DNA from: Pseudomonas alliivorans
GTDB taxonomy: Bacteria > Pseudomonadota > Gammaproteobacteria > Pseudomonadales > Pseudomonadaceae
NCBI RefSeq assembly: GCF_017826695.1
Contig: NZ_JAFFZW010000011.1
Span: 62,001 to 126,000 of the forward strand
DNA length: 64,000 nucleotides
Direction of reading: 5' to 3'
The notes below the pieces were generated by a model. The model was not told the DNA's origin. It ran no database searches and saw only the letters and a program-made list of their open reading frames with translations. The translations under genes were made by a program, and so were the position numbers. Of this stretch, positions 44,260 to 53,263 are shown piece after piece; the stretch's first letter is position 1, and each line of letters begins with the position of its first letter.

Positions 44260-45561
44260 ATGCCCGGCAGCCCCTCGATTGAAGAAAAGGTGACGCCCGT
44301 CGCAGAGCCCCGTTTGAAAAAGCTCGCCAAGCTATTGGGACCCGGCATCATCGCCGTGTTGTCCTGGCTAGGCGCGGGCGACCTGATCACGTCTTCGGTT
44401 GCCGGTGCGAGTTACGGTTACGCGATGATGTGGGTGCTGGCGGTTTCGCTGCTGCTCAGGTTTCTGATCGTCAACATCATTGCCCGCTTCCAGCTCTGTA
44501 ATAACCAGGGCATGACCATCCTGCAGGGCTACGCGCAACTGCATCCGTTCTTCGCCTGGTTCATGCTGGCGTACGCACTACTGATGGGCCATCTGATCAA
44601 CGCCTACATGATCAAGGGCGCTGGCGAGGCGCTCGCCATGTTGCTGCACATCAACCAGCCGCTGCTCTGTTCGGTCGCGGTGGTGATTGCCGTGTGGTTG
44701 CTGGTCGGACGCAACATTTACACGATGATAGAAGGCGTGATGAAAGTCCTGCTGGCGATCATGACGCTGGCCTTTCTGACTCTGGCGATCATGTCCGGGC
44801 CAGATGTCACCGGCATTATCAAGGGCACCATCGGTTTCAGTATCCCGCCCGATGAAGGCGTGCATGGCGCGCTGCTGGTCGCGGTGTCGGTCATCGGAGC
44901 CGTGGCCGGTTCCATCGCCAACTTCGTTCATCCTTACGTGATGCGCGAAAAGGGCTGGGTCGGTCCGCAACACAAACGCATTCAGCGCAACGACCTGCTG
45001 TTCGCGGTCATCGTCGGTATCGTCATCAATCTGGCGATCTGGGTGGTAGGCGTCGAGATTCTGCGTCCAAACGGCATTCAGGTGAACACGCTGGGCGATC
45101 TGGGCAAGGCGCTGGAATTGTTCTTCGGTCCGCTGGGCTGGTACATCTTCTTCGTCGGCGTGTTCGCCACGCTGTTCGCCAGTATTTCCGGCAAGACCAC
45201 AGCGTTCCCGATGCTCATCACCGACGCATTTCAGCACATCCGTCCGCAACGCCGTGCACGCTACGGCAAAGAGTTTCACCGTGACCCGATGCACAAGTGG
45301 TTCATGCTGTTCATTCTGGTGACACCACTGATCTGGTCGTTGCCAGGCATGCCGGATTTCGTGACCCTGACGCTGGGCGTCAACGCGCTGAACATCGTCG
45401 GCCTGCCAATTATCTCGCTGGGCCTGCTGATCATGTCCAACCAGAAATCCCTGCTGACCAAGGAATACCGCAACAACCTGTTCGAAAACATTGCGCTGAC
45501 CTTCGCCACAGGTCTGGCGCTGTGGGTCGCGTTCCAACTGGGAGCAGATCTGCTGGGGTAA
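44260..45561 (+). CDS. Divergent Nramp-like transporter lacking the metal-binding motif
   Basis: A 433-residue membrane protein of about eleven helices with Nramp-fold sequence (LGPGIIAVLSWLGAGDLITSSVAGASYGYAMMWV). The helix-1 metal motif DPGN of MntH/Nramp reads GAGD here, and the helix-6 M-P-H region reads SIANFVHPYVM, so the manganese ligands are missing. Related divergent members (for example B. subtilis YcsG, encoded with oxoprolinase genes) are linked to organic substrates. I chose ATG 44260, with GGAG nine bases upstream; ATG 44245 is possible. Its neighbours are an amidase and the operator box shared with the enolase operon, so an organic acid or amide substrate is more likely than a metal. 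Confidence 0.82.
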   Translation: MPGSPSIEEKVTPVAEPRLKKLAKLLGPGIIAVLSWLGAGDLITSSVAGASYGYAMMWVLAVSLLLRFLIVNIIARFQLCNNQGMTILQGYAQLHPFFAWFMLAYALLMGHLINAYMIKGAGEALAMLLHINQPLLCSVAVVIAVWLLVGRNIYTMIEGVMKVLLAIMTLAFLTLAIMSGPDVTGIIKGTIGFSIPPDEGVHGALLVAVSVIGAVAGSIANFVHPYVMREKGWVGPQHKRIQRNDLLFAVIVGIVINLAIWVVGVEILRPNGIQVNTLGDLGKALELFFGPLGWYIFFVGVFATLFASISGKTTAFPMLITDAFQHIRPQRRARYGKEFHRDPMHKWFMLFILVTPLIWSLPGMPDFVTLTLGVNALNIVGLPIISLGLLIMSNQKSLLTKEYRNNLFENIALTFATGLALWVAFQLGADLLG

Positions 45562-45629
45562 TCTGGCCGTGATCAGGCGCAGTGAGCCCTCCGGCTCATT
45601 GCGCCTGAATCCGTGCCGTGCGCCCTCCG

Positions 45630-48032
45630 CTACCAGTTGTACGTCACCTTCCCGTAATAAAACGCCCCGCTGTAGCCGTAAGGCGAATAGGTGCTGTACG
45701 CCAGATTGCCGCCGCTGGACGCGAAGTCGTTGAGCTTTTCCGGGTACTTGTCTGTCACGTTGTCCCCTCCCAGGGTGAACACCCAATTCCTGTGCGTGTA
45801 ATCAACGGCGAGGTCCAGAAGCCAGGCTGCGCTGAAGGTCTGATCGTTGGCCTTGTCGGCCTGATAGCTGGTGAATTCCCCGTAGCGAACCAGATTGGAG
45901 TGCAGTGACCAAGGCCCGAACGTGAGGTCGTTGCCCAGGCTCAGCTTGTGCTGCGGCGTGGTATCGCCCAACAGGCCGATGCGTTCGCGGCGGTCCACTC
46001 GCACCAGATTCACGCCCAGTTGATCGAGTATCGCCGGGTTGGCTTTTACATCGGTGACTTTGGTGTGGTTGTAGTTGTAGCCCACAGTGCTGTTCCAGCG
46101 CACACCGTTATCGAACGGATAACGGTAGTTGGCCACCAGATCGACGCCGTCGGTGCTGGTGTCAGTAGCGTTGGTGAAATAGCGGGCACTGGTGTAATTG
46201 ATATCGCCCACGCCATTGCCGCGCAGATAGTTGATCGCGGTGTTGTTGAGCACCAGATTGGACGACAACGAGATCCGGTCGCGAATGTCGATGCGATACA
46301 CATCGGCTGTGACGGTCAGGTTGTCCAGAGGCTCCAGCACCAGTCCCAGGCTGTAATTGCGGGACTTTTCGGCCTTCAAGTCTTCAGCGCCAAGCAACTG
46401 CGCCACGTTGCTGCCTGCCGGGAACGTCCCGGCTTCCTGAATGGTGTTGCCGATCAACTGCGATGAGGTAAAGGTGAAGTTCTGTTGCGCCAGCGACGGC
46501 GCACGGAAACCGGTGGACACACTGCCGCGCAAGGCGACCTGCGGGGTGAAATCATAGCGCGCCGACACCGAGCCGCTGATGTTGGAGCCGAAGTCGCTGT
46601 AATCCTCGTGACGCACCGCCGCCGACACGCCGAGCTTCTCGGTCAGGTTGGTTTCCACATCCAGGTACTGCGCGAAGTTGTGGCGTGAAGAACTGCCTGC
46701 ATCGGCCGCACGGAATCCACCCAGCCCGGAACTGCCGGTCTGGAAGTATGATTCGGCCTGCCCGGCCTCAATCTGATAACCCTGATGCAGGTATTCGGCA
46801 CCGAACGCTACCGACACCGGATACGGCAGCCAGGCTGCGTTGAATTCCCGCGACAGGTCCAGGCTCAGCTGCTTCTGATCATTGGTCAGCGTGCCGTTGT
46901 CGAACGAGCGCGGCGTGGCCAGACCTAGCGACGTATTGATGGTCCGGGTGCGAATTTCGTAGCTGTTCTTGCCGTAGTTGACCGACAGGTCGTAATGCCA
47001 GTCATCCGCCAGTTCGCCGCGCAAACCCGCGACCAGCGAAGTGTCTTCCAGCGTGCCGTGAATCAGCGGCAGGTAACCATTGGGAAAAATGGCCGGGTTG
47101 TTGTTCGACGCGTTGCCGGGTCGATAAAACGCAGCGGTTTCGCCCCGCCGCTTGCTGTAGCCACCGAAGCTGTAGAACTCCAACGCGTCACTGAAACTGT
47201 ATTCGGTGTTGAACTGGACCTTGCCCTCTTCGGTTTCGGGTTCGCCCTGGCGAAACACACGCTGGCCGTAAGTCGTCGATCCGATGCTGGACGCCCGCAG
47301 GTCGTCACCGGCCCGATTGGTGTAATCGTTGTTGGCACCCTCGCCGGACAGATTGAAAAAGCCGTTGCTGCCCAGCGCAAACCCGGTATTGCCTGCAACC
47401 TGGCGCTGAATGCCGTCGCCTTTCTTGTACTGACCGTAACGCGTCGAGACCGAGCCGCCATGATCGGCGTTCTTGAGGATGATGTTGATCACCCCGGCAA
47501 TGGCATCCGAGCCATAACGGGCCGAGGCGCCGTCACGCAGCACTTCGACATGGTCGATGGCAGACAGCGGAATGGCGTTCAGATCCGCAGGAGCGGAGCC
47601 TCGCCCTACCGCGCCCCCCAGATTGACGAAGGCCGAGGTGTGGCGGCGCTTGCCGTTGACCAGCACCAGCACCTGATCCGGCGAAAGACCGCGCAATTGC
47701 GCAGGACGCGCCAGCTCGGCACCGTCCACCAGACTGGGACGCGGAAAGTTGATGGACGGGATGAGCCGCGCCAGCACCGTGCCCAGCTCACTTGAGCCGG
47801 AACTGCGCAGGCTGTCGCCGGAAATCACATCGATGGGCGACAATGATCCGCTGGCAGTACGTTCCTGTGCGCGGGTGCCGGTGACAATGACAGTGCCCAG
47901 GGTCGAGGTTTGCGCCTGTGCGTTGTCCTCAACAGCCTCTTCAGCTGTTGCGACCGTGCTGACACCTGCAGCGCCCAGCAGATTTGCCGAGAAAATCGCC
48001 GTAGCCAGCACTTTTCGTTTGAAACTCCCCAT
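45630..48032 (-). CDS. TonB-dependent outer-membrane receptor
   Basis: An 800-residue receptor with a signal peptide (MGSFKRKVLATAIFSANLLGAAG...A) and a TonB box-like TVIVTGTRAQ near residue 47. The plug domain has VLVLVNGKRRHTSAFVNLGG and HVEVLRDGASARYGSDAIAGVINIILK (about 150-190); the 22-strand barrel ends in aromatic FYYGKVTYNW. There is no extra signalling domain for a sigma/anti-sigma system. It lies downstream of a dedicated tonB-exbB-exbD set, separated by a terminator, so it has its own promoter. Ligand unknown; I saw no clear Fur box, so it need not be an iron chelate. AAGGGG precedes the chosen ATG. Confidence 0.9.
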   Translation of the reverse strand: MGSFKRKVLATAIFSANLLGAAGVSTVATAEEAVEDNAQAQTSTLGTVIVTGTRAQERTASGSLSPIDVISGDSLRSSGSSELGTVLARLIPSINFPRPSLVDGAELARPAQLRGLSPDQVLVLVNGKRRHTSAFVNLGGAVGRGSAPADLNAIPLSAIDHVEVLRDGASARYGSDAIAGVINIILKNADHGGSVSTRYGQYKKGDGIQRQVAGNTGFALGSNGFFNLSGEGANNDYTNRAGDDLRASSIGSTTYGQRVFRQGEPETEEGKVQFNTEYSFSDALEFYSFGGYSKRRGETAAFYRPGNASNNNPAIFPNGYLPLIHGTLEDTSLVAGLRGELADDWHYDLSVNYGKNSYEIRTRTINTSLGLATPRSFDNGTLTNDQKQLSLDLSREFNAAWLPYPVSVAFGAEYLHQGYQIEAGQAESYFQTGSSGLGGFRAADAGSSSRHNFAQYLDVETNLTEKLGVSAAVRHEDYSDFGSNISGSVSARYDFTPQVALRGSVSTGFRAPSLAQQNFTFTSSQLIGNTIQEAGTFPAGSNVAQLLGAEDLKAEKSRNYSLGLVLEPLDNLTVTADVYRIDIRDRISLSSNLVLNNTAINYLRGNGVGDINYTSARYFTNATDTSTDGVDLVANYRYPFDNGVRWNSTVGYNYNHTKVTDVKANPAILDQLGVNLVRVDRRERIGLLGDTTPQHKLSLGNDLTFGPWSLHSNLVRYGEFTSYQADKANDQTFSAAWLLDLAVDYTHRNWVFTLGGDNVTDKYPEKLNDFASSGGNLAYSTYSPYGYSGAFYYGKVTYNW

Positions 48033-48243
48033 ACCGCAGCCCCTTGAATTCCCTGATCCAGAACATCGTGTTCTGGTGACAACGAGCGATCCGTGCGGTG
48101 GACGGTGGCGATCATGACGGTTGTATTTGATGTTCCGGTGGACCGATGCTTTATAGCTTAACGCCATTAAAGACCATGTTTTAAATACTAATAACGCATA
48201 AGCTACTGCCTTTTCGTCAAACCGAAAAACACCCGATGACACA

Positions 48244-48280
48244 TAAAAAAGAGGCCGCATCTGCCTTGGAATGCGGCCTC
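48244..48280 (-). terminator. Intrinsic terminator after exbD
   Basis: On the minus strand GAGGCCGCAT and ATGCGGCCTC (48251-48280) form a perfect ten-base stem with a ten-base loop, followed by a run of six T (48245-48250). It ends the tonB-exbB-exbD transcript before the receptor gene. Confidence 0.88.
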
Positions 48281-48312
48281 GAAAGGTGACTGGTTCTGAA
48301 TGCTGACAACGC

Positions 48313-48714
48313 CTATCTGGCAGTGATCACCGACAGCTTGGTAATCCCGGCGCGCTCGATGGACGCCATGGCGCGTGCCACTTCGCCATAGTTCACGCCG
48401 TCATCGGCCTGCAACTGCACGCGCACGTCCGGTGCCTTATCCTTGGCAGCCTTGAGGTTGGTTTCCAGCAGGTCCGGCTGGATTTCGTCCTTGTTGATGA
48501 ACAGTTTGCCCTGCCCGTCGATACTCACCACCAACGGGTCTTTCTGCTCCACTGGTGCTACGGATTCGGTCTTGGGCAGGTTGATCGGAATCGAGTTGGT
48601 CAAAAGCGGCGCGGTGACGATGAACACCACCAGCAACACCAGCATCACATCCACCAGCGGCGTGACGTTGATCTCGCTCAGCACTTCATCGCTGTCCTGG
48701 GTGGAAAAGGCCAT
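48313..48714 (-). CDS. exbD: Biopolymer transport protein ExbD
   Basis: A 133-residue inner-membrane protein with one membrane helix (INVTPLVDVMLVLLVVFIVTAPLL, about 15-38) holding the proton-pathway aspartate in PLVDVML, and a periplasmic C-terminal domain. With ExbB it uses the proton gradient to energise TonB. It starts one base after the exbB stop. Confidence 0.92.
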   Translation of the reverse strand: MAFSTQDSDEVLSEINVTPLVDVMLVLLVVFIVTAPLLTNSIPINLPKTESVAPVEQKDPLVVSIDGQGKLFINKDEIQPDLLETNLKAAKDKAPDVRVQLQADDGVNYGEVARAMASIERAGITKLSVITAR

Positions 48715-48715
48715 A

Positions 48716-49438
48716 TCAGGACGCCTCCTTCACTTTTTGCCCGGCACTGTTTGCACCTGACTTGAGTACAGGATGCAGCAGCACCCGGAAGGCACTCTTC
48801 TGCGCCAGGCTGTAGAAGTCGTGGGCAAAGTCGTCGAGATCGGCAACCGTGAGCTTCAGGCGGCGCAGGTAGTAGTTGTAAACGAGTACCGCAGGTACGG
48901 CGACCGCGATACCAACACCTGTCGCCACCAGCGCAGCACCGATGGGACCCGCCACGGTTTCAAGACTTGCAGAGCCCGCGGCGCTGATGCCCTTGAGCGC
49001 CGACATGATGCCCCAGACCGTACCGAACAGGCCGATAAAGGGCGAAGTGCTGCCGATACTGGCGACAATCGCCAGGCCGCTTTCCAGAGACCGACGCTCG
49101 CGCACGATCTGCTGACGCAACGAACGCTCAAGTCGATCCTGATGATTGATGGACTGGCTCAGGTCGTGGGGTTGCGAACCTTCGCTGACCTGAATGGCCG
49201 CGTAACCGGCCAGTGCAACGCGGGCGGCAGCACCCGGCTTTTCGTGGGCCAGTTGAGCGGCGGCATCCAGGCTTGAAGCGGCCCAGAACTGCTTGTGAAA
49301 CTTGCGATCCTGAGCCTTGAGGCGCGAGAACTGCACACCCTTGAGCAGGGCCAGGCCCCACGTGGCGACCGAAAAGATCACCAGCAGCCAGATGACGGCG
49401 TGTTCAATGGATTCAAACGGCGAAGCAAGTAGATTCAT
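48716..49438 (-). CDS. exbB: Biopolymer transport protein ExbB (MotA/TolQ/ExbB family)
   Basis: A 240-residue protein with three membrane segments (about 15-35, 125-145, 165-190). The signature is GLAIVASIGSTSPFIGLFGTVWGIMSALKGISAAGSASLETVAGPIGAALVATGVGIAVAVPAVLVYNYY. It forms the proton-driven motor ring around ExbD. ATG 49438 (MNLLASP) was chosen; an earlier in-frame ATG lacks a ribosome site. tonB lies 84 bases upstream. Confidence 0.93.
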   Translation of the reverse strand: MNLLASPFESIEHAVIWLLVIFSVATWGLALLKGVQFSRLKAQDRKFHKQFWAASSLDAAAQLAHEKPGAAARVALAGYAAIQVSEGSQPHDLSQSINHQDRLERSLRQQIVRERRSLESGLAIVASIGSTSPFIGLFGTVWGIMSALKGISAAGSASLETVAGPIGAALVATGVGIAVAVPAVLVYNYYLRRLKLTVADLDDFAHDFYSLAQKSAFRVLLHPVLKSGANSAGQKVKEAS

Positions 49439-49522
49439 GGCACAGCTCTCTCTGAACAAGGCATGGGGTGTCGCGATGCGCCTTTTGTCAGGTAGCCCGC
49501 AAGGTCAGTCGAATGCGTGGGT

Positions 49523-50326
49523 TTAGTTGATCTTGAAGTCGATGGGCACGCTGACCCAGCCATCCTGGGCAACATCGCCCTGCTTGGCGGGCACGAAGCT
49601 CCAGCGTTTCACAGCGGCCAGTGCGGCATCGTCAAGCGACTCGCGACCGCTGCTTTTCTGAATCTGAATCTCGCCGGGTTTGCCGCTGGCCAGCACGTGT
49701 ATGCGCAGCATCACTGTGCCTTCCCAGCCGCGCCGCATGGCCAGCGAGGGGTATTCCGGTGCCGGATTGCGTAAATACCCGGCGCTGGCCGAAGCCGGGG
49801 TAACAGGCTTTGGCGCGGGCGGTGCGGGAGGTGCAGGTGCCGCGACTGGCGGTGCGGGCACAGTTGGCGCAGGCCTCGGTTCAATAGGTTTCGCGACCGG
49901 TTTGGGCGGTGCCGGCTTTGGTTTGGGCAGGGGTTTGGGTGGCGGCGGCTTGACGGCCAGCTCATCCTCGAACGGAGGCGGCGGTTCTATCGCCGGCTGT
50001 ACAACAGGCTCCGGTGGGGGCGGTGCTTCCACGGGCGGCGCGGGTCTTGAAAATTCGATGGTCATCGGCGGAATTTCCGGTGGCACCACCGGCAACACCG
50101 GGGCCGGTTTCTGGCTCAGCCAATAGATCACCGCGCCATGCAACACGAGCGCAAACACGCCCAGCAGGATGGCTTCACGACGTCCGAGAACAGGTGTGGG
50201 GATGCTGTGCAGTCGTGACGAAGACAAGGGCCCACGAAAAGGACGCCCCAGATCGACCAGGTCGCCACTCGGCGTCTGGTGCCGTGGCACATCAAGTGCG
50301 CTCGCGGCGGTCTGGACATTGCCCAT
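49523..50326 (-). CDS. tonB: Energy transducer TonB
   Basis: A 267-residue TonB protein: about 50 cytoplasmic residues, a membrane anchor (EAILLGVFALVLHGAVIYWLS, about 51-71), a long proline-rich spacer with many Pro-Lys and Pro-Pro repeats (about 75-175), and the C-terminal TonB domain (NPAPEYPSLAMRRGWEGTVMLRIHVLASGKPGEI... ending WVSVPIDFKIN). It contacts the TonB box of outer-membrane receptors. First gene of the tonB-exbB-exbD unit. The cytoplasmic N-terminus is longer than in E. coli TonB, as in several Pseudomonas TonB proteins. Confidence 0.93.
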   Translation of the reverse strand: MGNVQTAASALDVPRHQTPSGDLVDLGRPFRGPLSSSRLHSIPTPVLGRREAILLGVFALVLHGAVIYWLSQKPAPVLPVVPPEIPPMTIEFSRPAPPVEAPPPPEPVVQPAIEPPPPFEDELAVKPPPPKPLPKPKPAPPKPVAKPIEPRPAPTVPAPPVAAPAPPAPPAPKPVTPASASAGYLRNPAPEYPSLAMRRGWEGTVMLRIHVLASGKPGEIQIQKSSGRESLDDAALAAVKRWSFVPAKQGDVAQDGWVSVPIDFKIN

Positions 50327-50505
50327 TGATACACTCCCTGCATTTTTTGATAAAAATCCAGGTTCTGTTGGTATCAGTCACCTTTCCAAAGTTGATGTGG
50401 CAAGGCAATCATGGCTTAAAGAAGCTTGTTCCTGAAAAGAATATTTGGTTCGCTGGTTATTCTTTTAAGAGATATAAATTTTTGGCGGGAATCGACATAC
50501 GGTCG

Positions 50506-50544
50506 GCGGGAGGCGGCGATGGCGTCCGGCAAGCCGCCTCCCGC
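50506..50544. repeat. REP element as a perfect hairpin
   Basis: GCGGGAGGCGG (50506-50516) and CCGCCTCCCGC (50534-50544) are exact inverse complements and match the arms of the REP pair at 12206-12293. It lies between tonB and the small protein gene in a 262-base stretch with no other gene visible. Confidence 0.82.
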
Positions 50545-50588
50545 AATTTGCGTTCACTTCGAAGCGTTCAGACCGAAGGCTGTCGGCA

Positions 50589-50771
50589 TCAAGCCGGACG
50601 CGACCTGCCCCAGTCACGAACCGGCAGGGAAACCGCGTAGGCCATGGCTTCCTGTCGCGTGTTGAATGAGGCAAGGCGGTCTTTCGGTGTACAGACGGTC
50701 CAGGGACCGCGATTGACGCTGATCAGTTGATAGCCGTTGATCTGGGTCTTTGAAAGCATGGGAACACTCAT
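50589..50771 (-). CDS. Small protein, DUF2188-like
   Basis: A 60-residue soluble protein: INGYQLISVNRGPWTVCTPKDRLASFNTRQEAMAYAVSLPV. The 'W-x-V ... A-S-x-x-F-x-T-x-x-E-A' plan resembles the DUF2188 family. A very good ribosome site (GGAGGTG, three bases before ATG 50771) argues that it is real and well translated. It stands alone; function unknown. Confidence 0.68.
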   Translation of the reverse strand: MSVPMLSKTQINGYQLISVNRGPWTVCTPKDRLASFNTRQEAMAYAVSLPVRDWGRSRPA

Positions 50772-50861
50772 ATTCACCTCCAGTAGCAAGAGAAATATCG
50801 TGATGCCCCGCCTACCTTACTCCAGAGCGACCTGCCTGTGCGGGCCGCTCGGCCGACAGAC

Positions 50862-51350
50862 TCAATGACCGCTGTGATCGCCATGACCGCTGTGTCCATC
50901 AGCCGTCAACGACCTGGCCACGGCTGTCACCTTGACGGACTCCTTCACACCCTTGGCGTTTTCCACGGTCAGGATCAACGGAACCTGATCGCCCTCTTTG
51001 ACCTGCGCCAGCAGCCCCATGAACATCACGTGATAGCCGTCGGCATCAAACGCAACCGTCTTGCCGGCAGGCAGGTCCACGGACGCCACCTGCCCCATGT
51101 TCATCACATCGTTTTTCATGCTCATCTGATGGATCTGGACGGTTTTGGCAACAGGCGAAGCGACGTCGACCAGCTTGCTGTCCTCGCTTGCGGTGATCTG
51201 CATGAACGCACCCGTTGCAGACTGGCCCGGCACAGTGGCGCGCACCCAGGCATCATCGATCCGGGTCTCGGCAAACGCCTGAGCGCTCAGGCCCAGCAGC
51301 GAGACAGCCAGCAGCATCGGTTTTACGGCATTACGAATCAGCGTATTCAT
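50862..51350 (-). CDS. Periplasmic copper chaperone PCu(A)C family protein
   Basis: A 162-residue exported protein (signal MNTLIRNAVKPMLLAVSLLGLSAQAFA). The copper motif H-M-x10-M-x21-H-x-M is visible as QIHQMSMKNDVMNMGQVA and, later, GYHVMFMGLL. The C-terminus is rich in His and Gly (DGHSGHGDHSGH), a second metal-binding site. PCu(A)C proteins hand Cu(I) to the CuA or CuB site of cytochrome oxidase together with SCO1. The start overlaps the SCO1 gene stop by one base (TGATG). Confidence 0.9.
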   Translation of the reverse strand: MNTLIRNAVKPMLLAVSLLGLSAQAFAETRIDDAWVRATVPGQSATGAFMQITASEDSKLVDVASPVAKTVQIHQMSMKNDVMNMGQVASVDLPAGKTVAFDADGYHVMFMGLLAQVKEGDQVPLILTVENAKGVKESVKVTAVARSLTADGHSGHGDHSGH

Positions 51351-51955
51351 CAACATACTTCCATCAAAGTGAGCAGGTCTTCGGCGCATTGTTGAGCAGA
51401 CAGCTTGTGCGACAGGCCCAGACGCAGGACGCCACGGGTGTCATAGACGTAGCTGGTGGCGGTGTGAGAGATCGTGTAGGTATCGCCAAGCGGGACCTTT
51501 TCGAAGAACACACCGAACTCCTTGGCGGTAGCAGCGGTTTCTTCAAGTGTTCCCGACAGGGCGACGAAGGTTGGATCGAACGCTTTTACGTAGGCATCGA
51601 TGACTTCGGGTGTGTCGCGCTCCGGATCCAGCGTGATGAACACCACTTGAAAAGTCTTGCCGTCCTCGCCCATCAGCTTTCTGATCTGAGCGGCACGGGC
51701 AAGCGCTGTCGGGCAGATGGCCGGACACTGGGTGAAACCGAAGAAGACCATCGGCATCAGGCCGCGGAAGCTCGACAGCGTCTTGACCTCGCCCTTCGGG
51801 TCCTTGAGCCGGAAGTTACGACCGACGATTTCATTGCTCATGTCCTTGCCATGTTTGAACGGCAAGGCATTGGAATTGCCGCAACCGGCCAGCAGGCCGA
51901 GGCTGAGCAGCGAGAGGCCGGAGACGACCTCGCGGCGGGTGAAATTCTGCGTCAT
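51350..51955 (-). CDS. SCO1/SenC family copper-binding lipoprotein
   Basis: A 201-residue protein with a lipoprotein signal (SLGLLAGCGNS), a thioredoxin fold and the copper ligands C-x3-C (FTQCPAICPTALARA, about 76-90) plus a histidine in TISHTATSYVYD (about 163). SCO proteins reduce and metallate the CuA site of cytochrome c oxidase. Cotranscribed with the PCu(A)C chaperone; the DUF2946 gene lies upstream on the same strand. Confidence 0.92.
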   Translation of the reverse strand: MTQNFTRREVVSGLSLLSLGLLAGCGNSNALPFKHGKDMSNEIVGRNFRLKDPKGEVKTLSSFRGLMPMVFFGFTQCPAICPTALARAAQIRKLMGEDGKTFQVVFITLDPERDTPEVIDAYVKAFDPTFVALSGTLEETAATAKEFGVFFEKVPLGDTYTISHTATSYVYDTRGVLRLGLSHKLSAQQCAEDLLTLMEVC

Positions 51956-52077
51956 GTATTACGTCCCTTGAAGGATAAGGCGCGACCACTGATATGAATC
52001 CAGCTGTCGCTCCCGTAAACCGGCAGGCTCAACAGCGTTGATGCCTTGCCACAAACGATGAGCATAGGCACGCAGGC

Positions 52078-52446
52078 TCAAGGCGCCTGCGGCAGGCATC
52101 CGGGAGACGAATGGCGAGGGGCTTGATGTAACAGGCCTTGAGGCAGGCGCCGCCTGACATTCAGCGTGCGCGCCAGCCAGCCCAGGCCGATGAAGAACAG
52201 CAGCGCAACGGTCAGCTTGCCTGCAAAGGCGCAATCGAACGCGGCCAGTTGCATGACAAGGGCATGGCTGCCCTTGTCCATCGAAGGCGAAACAGCGCCG
52301 GTATCACCGCAGATATCGTCCGCCGAAATCGACGAAATGGCCGACAGCATCTGCCCATGGCCGAATCCGCACGCAACGCCATTGAACAGGACGAAGCCGT
52401 ACAGCATCCAGGCAATAAGCGAGCGGTGGGTTCGGACGAAATTCAT
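52078..52446 (-). CDS. DUF2946 family protein
   Basis: A 122-residue protein with an N-terminal membrane segment (HRSLIAWMLYGFVLFNGVACGFGHGQM) and a second one near 75-95 (GKLTVALLFFIGLGWLA). The pattern GHGQMLSAI...DDICGD is typical of DUF2946, often encoded with copper genes in Pseudomonas. Start ATG 52446 (MNFVRTHRS). It is 122 bases upstream of the SCO1 gene on the same strand. The function is unknown; a link with copper handling is by context. Confidence 0.78.
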   Translation of the reverse strand: MNFVRTHRSLIAWMLYGFVLFNGVACGFGHGQMLSAISSISADDICGDTGAVSPSMDKGSHALVMQLAAFDCAFAGKLTVALLFFIGLGWLARTLNVRRRLPQGLLHQAPRHSSPGCLPQAP

Positions 52447-52609
52447 GGCGGCGAATTTAACACTCAAGGGTGCTGGCGAACACCGCGAATGCTGTTACAA
52501 AAAACGTGCTGATGGCCGAGCCGCGCTGCTGCGGGCTGCGCCGCGGGTGCGACAAAACGGCACAGGCAGCCATTGCGCTGTTCGACCTCAGAGCCACCGG
52601 CATGATCGA

Positions 52610-53164
52610 TCAGCCAACATGGACACCCTGCATGAACAATTGAGTCAACATCGCCCCCATCCCGGCCCGCGCCACTCGCCCACGCCGCTCGGCATCGACC
52701 AGACCGAACAATAACGAAGCGAAGGTTTCCGTGAGCACCGCAGCGCTCATGTCGATCCTGAAGAGCCCTTCTCGCTGGCCACGCAGAAAGAATGCATCCA
52801 GCGCGTCGGAATACGGCAACCAGCGACGCCCGCCGCAGCTTTCGTCCATGGTGTCCGGGCGCCATTGAAAGACCAGAAATACCAGCATTTCACGATGAAT
52901 GAGGTGGTTATCGACCAGACGCTGCAGGGCTTCGACAGGAGGCGCGTGCTCCAGGTCAGCCTCGGCGATCATCTGATTCATCAGGTCCGAGGCATGATTG
53001 AGCAGCATTTCAATCAGGTTGGCGCGGGTGCCGCAGAACCGGTTGAGCGTGGCCTTGCTCACACCGGCAGCCTGGGCGATGTCCTTGAAGGTGCCGGCGG
53101 GATGGTCGACCAGCGCAACGGCAAGAGCCTTCAAAAGCTTTTCATCAGCAGCGGTAAAGTCCAT
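52610..53164 (-). CDS. TetR family transcriptional regulator
   Basis: A 184-residue repressor: helix-turn-helix GTFKDIAQAAGVSKATLNRFCGTRANLIEMLLNH at about residues 23-56, then an all-helical ligand-binding domain. It diverges from a membrane-fusion protein/RND pump gene pair and an 18-base perfect palindrome lies between, so it is the likely local repressor of the pump. I chose the ATG at 53164 (MDFTAADEK). Ligand unknown. Confidence 0.88.
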   Translation of the reverse strand: MDFTAADEKLLKALAVALVDHPAGTFKDIAQAAGVSKATLNRFCGTRANLIEMLLNHASDLMNQMIAEADLEHAPPVEALQRLVDNHLIHREMLVFLVFQWRPDTMDESCGGRRWLPYSDALDAFFLRGQREGLFRIDMSAAVLTETFASLLFGLVDAERRGRVARAGMGAMLTQLFMQGVHVG

Positions 53165-53263
53165 TGGGTGCTTTTTTACCTCGTCGGGTGGAATGCGGCG
53201 CATTGTGCAGAAGCCAGCCTGTTTTCACAAAAGCCATTAACATTTGGTCACGAAAGTATCATG

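Noticed and set aside
44260..45561. Manganese transporter MntH
   Set aside because: The fold fits, but DPGN in helix 1 and the Met-Pro-His site in helix 6 are absent, so a metal role is not supported.
50327..50588. Fur box upstream of tonB
   Set aside because: I found no stretch resembling the 19-bp GATAATGATAATCATTATC consensus; only A+T-rich sequence and a REP element.
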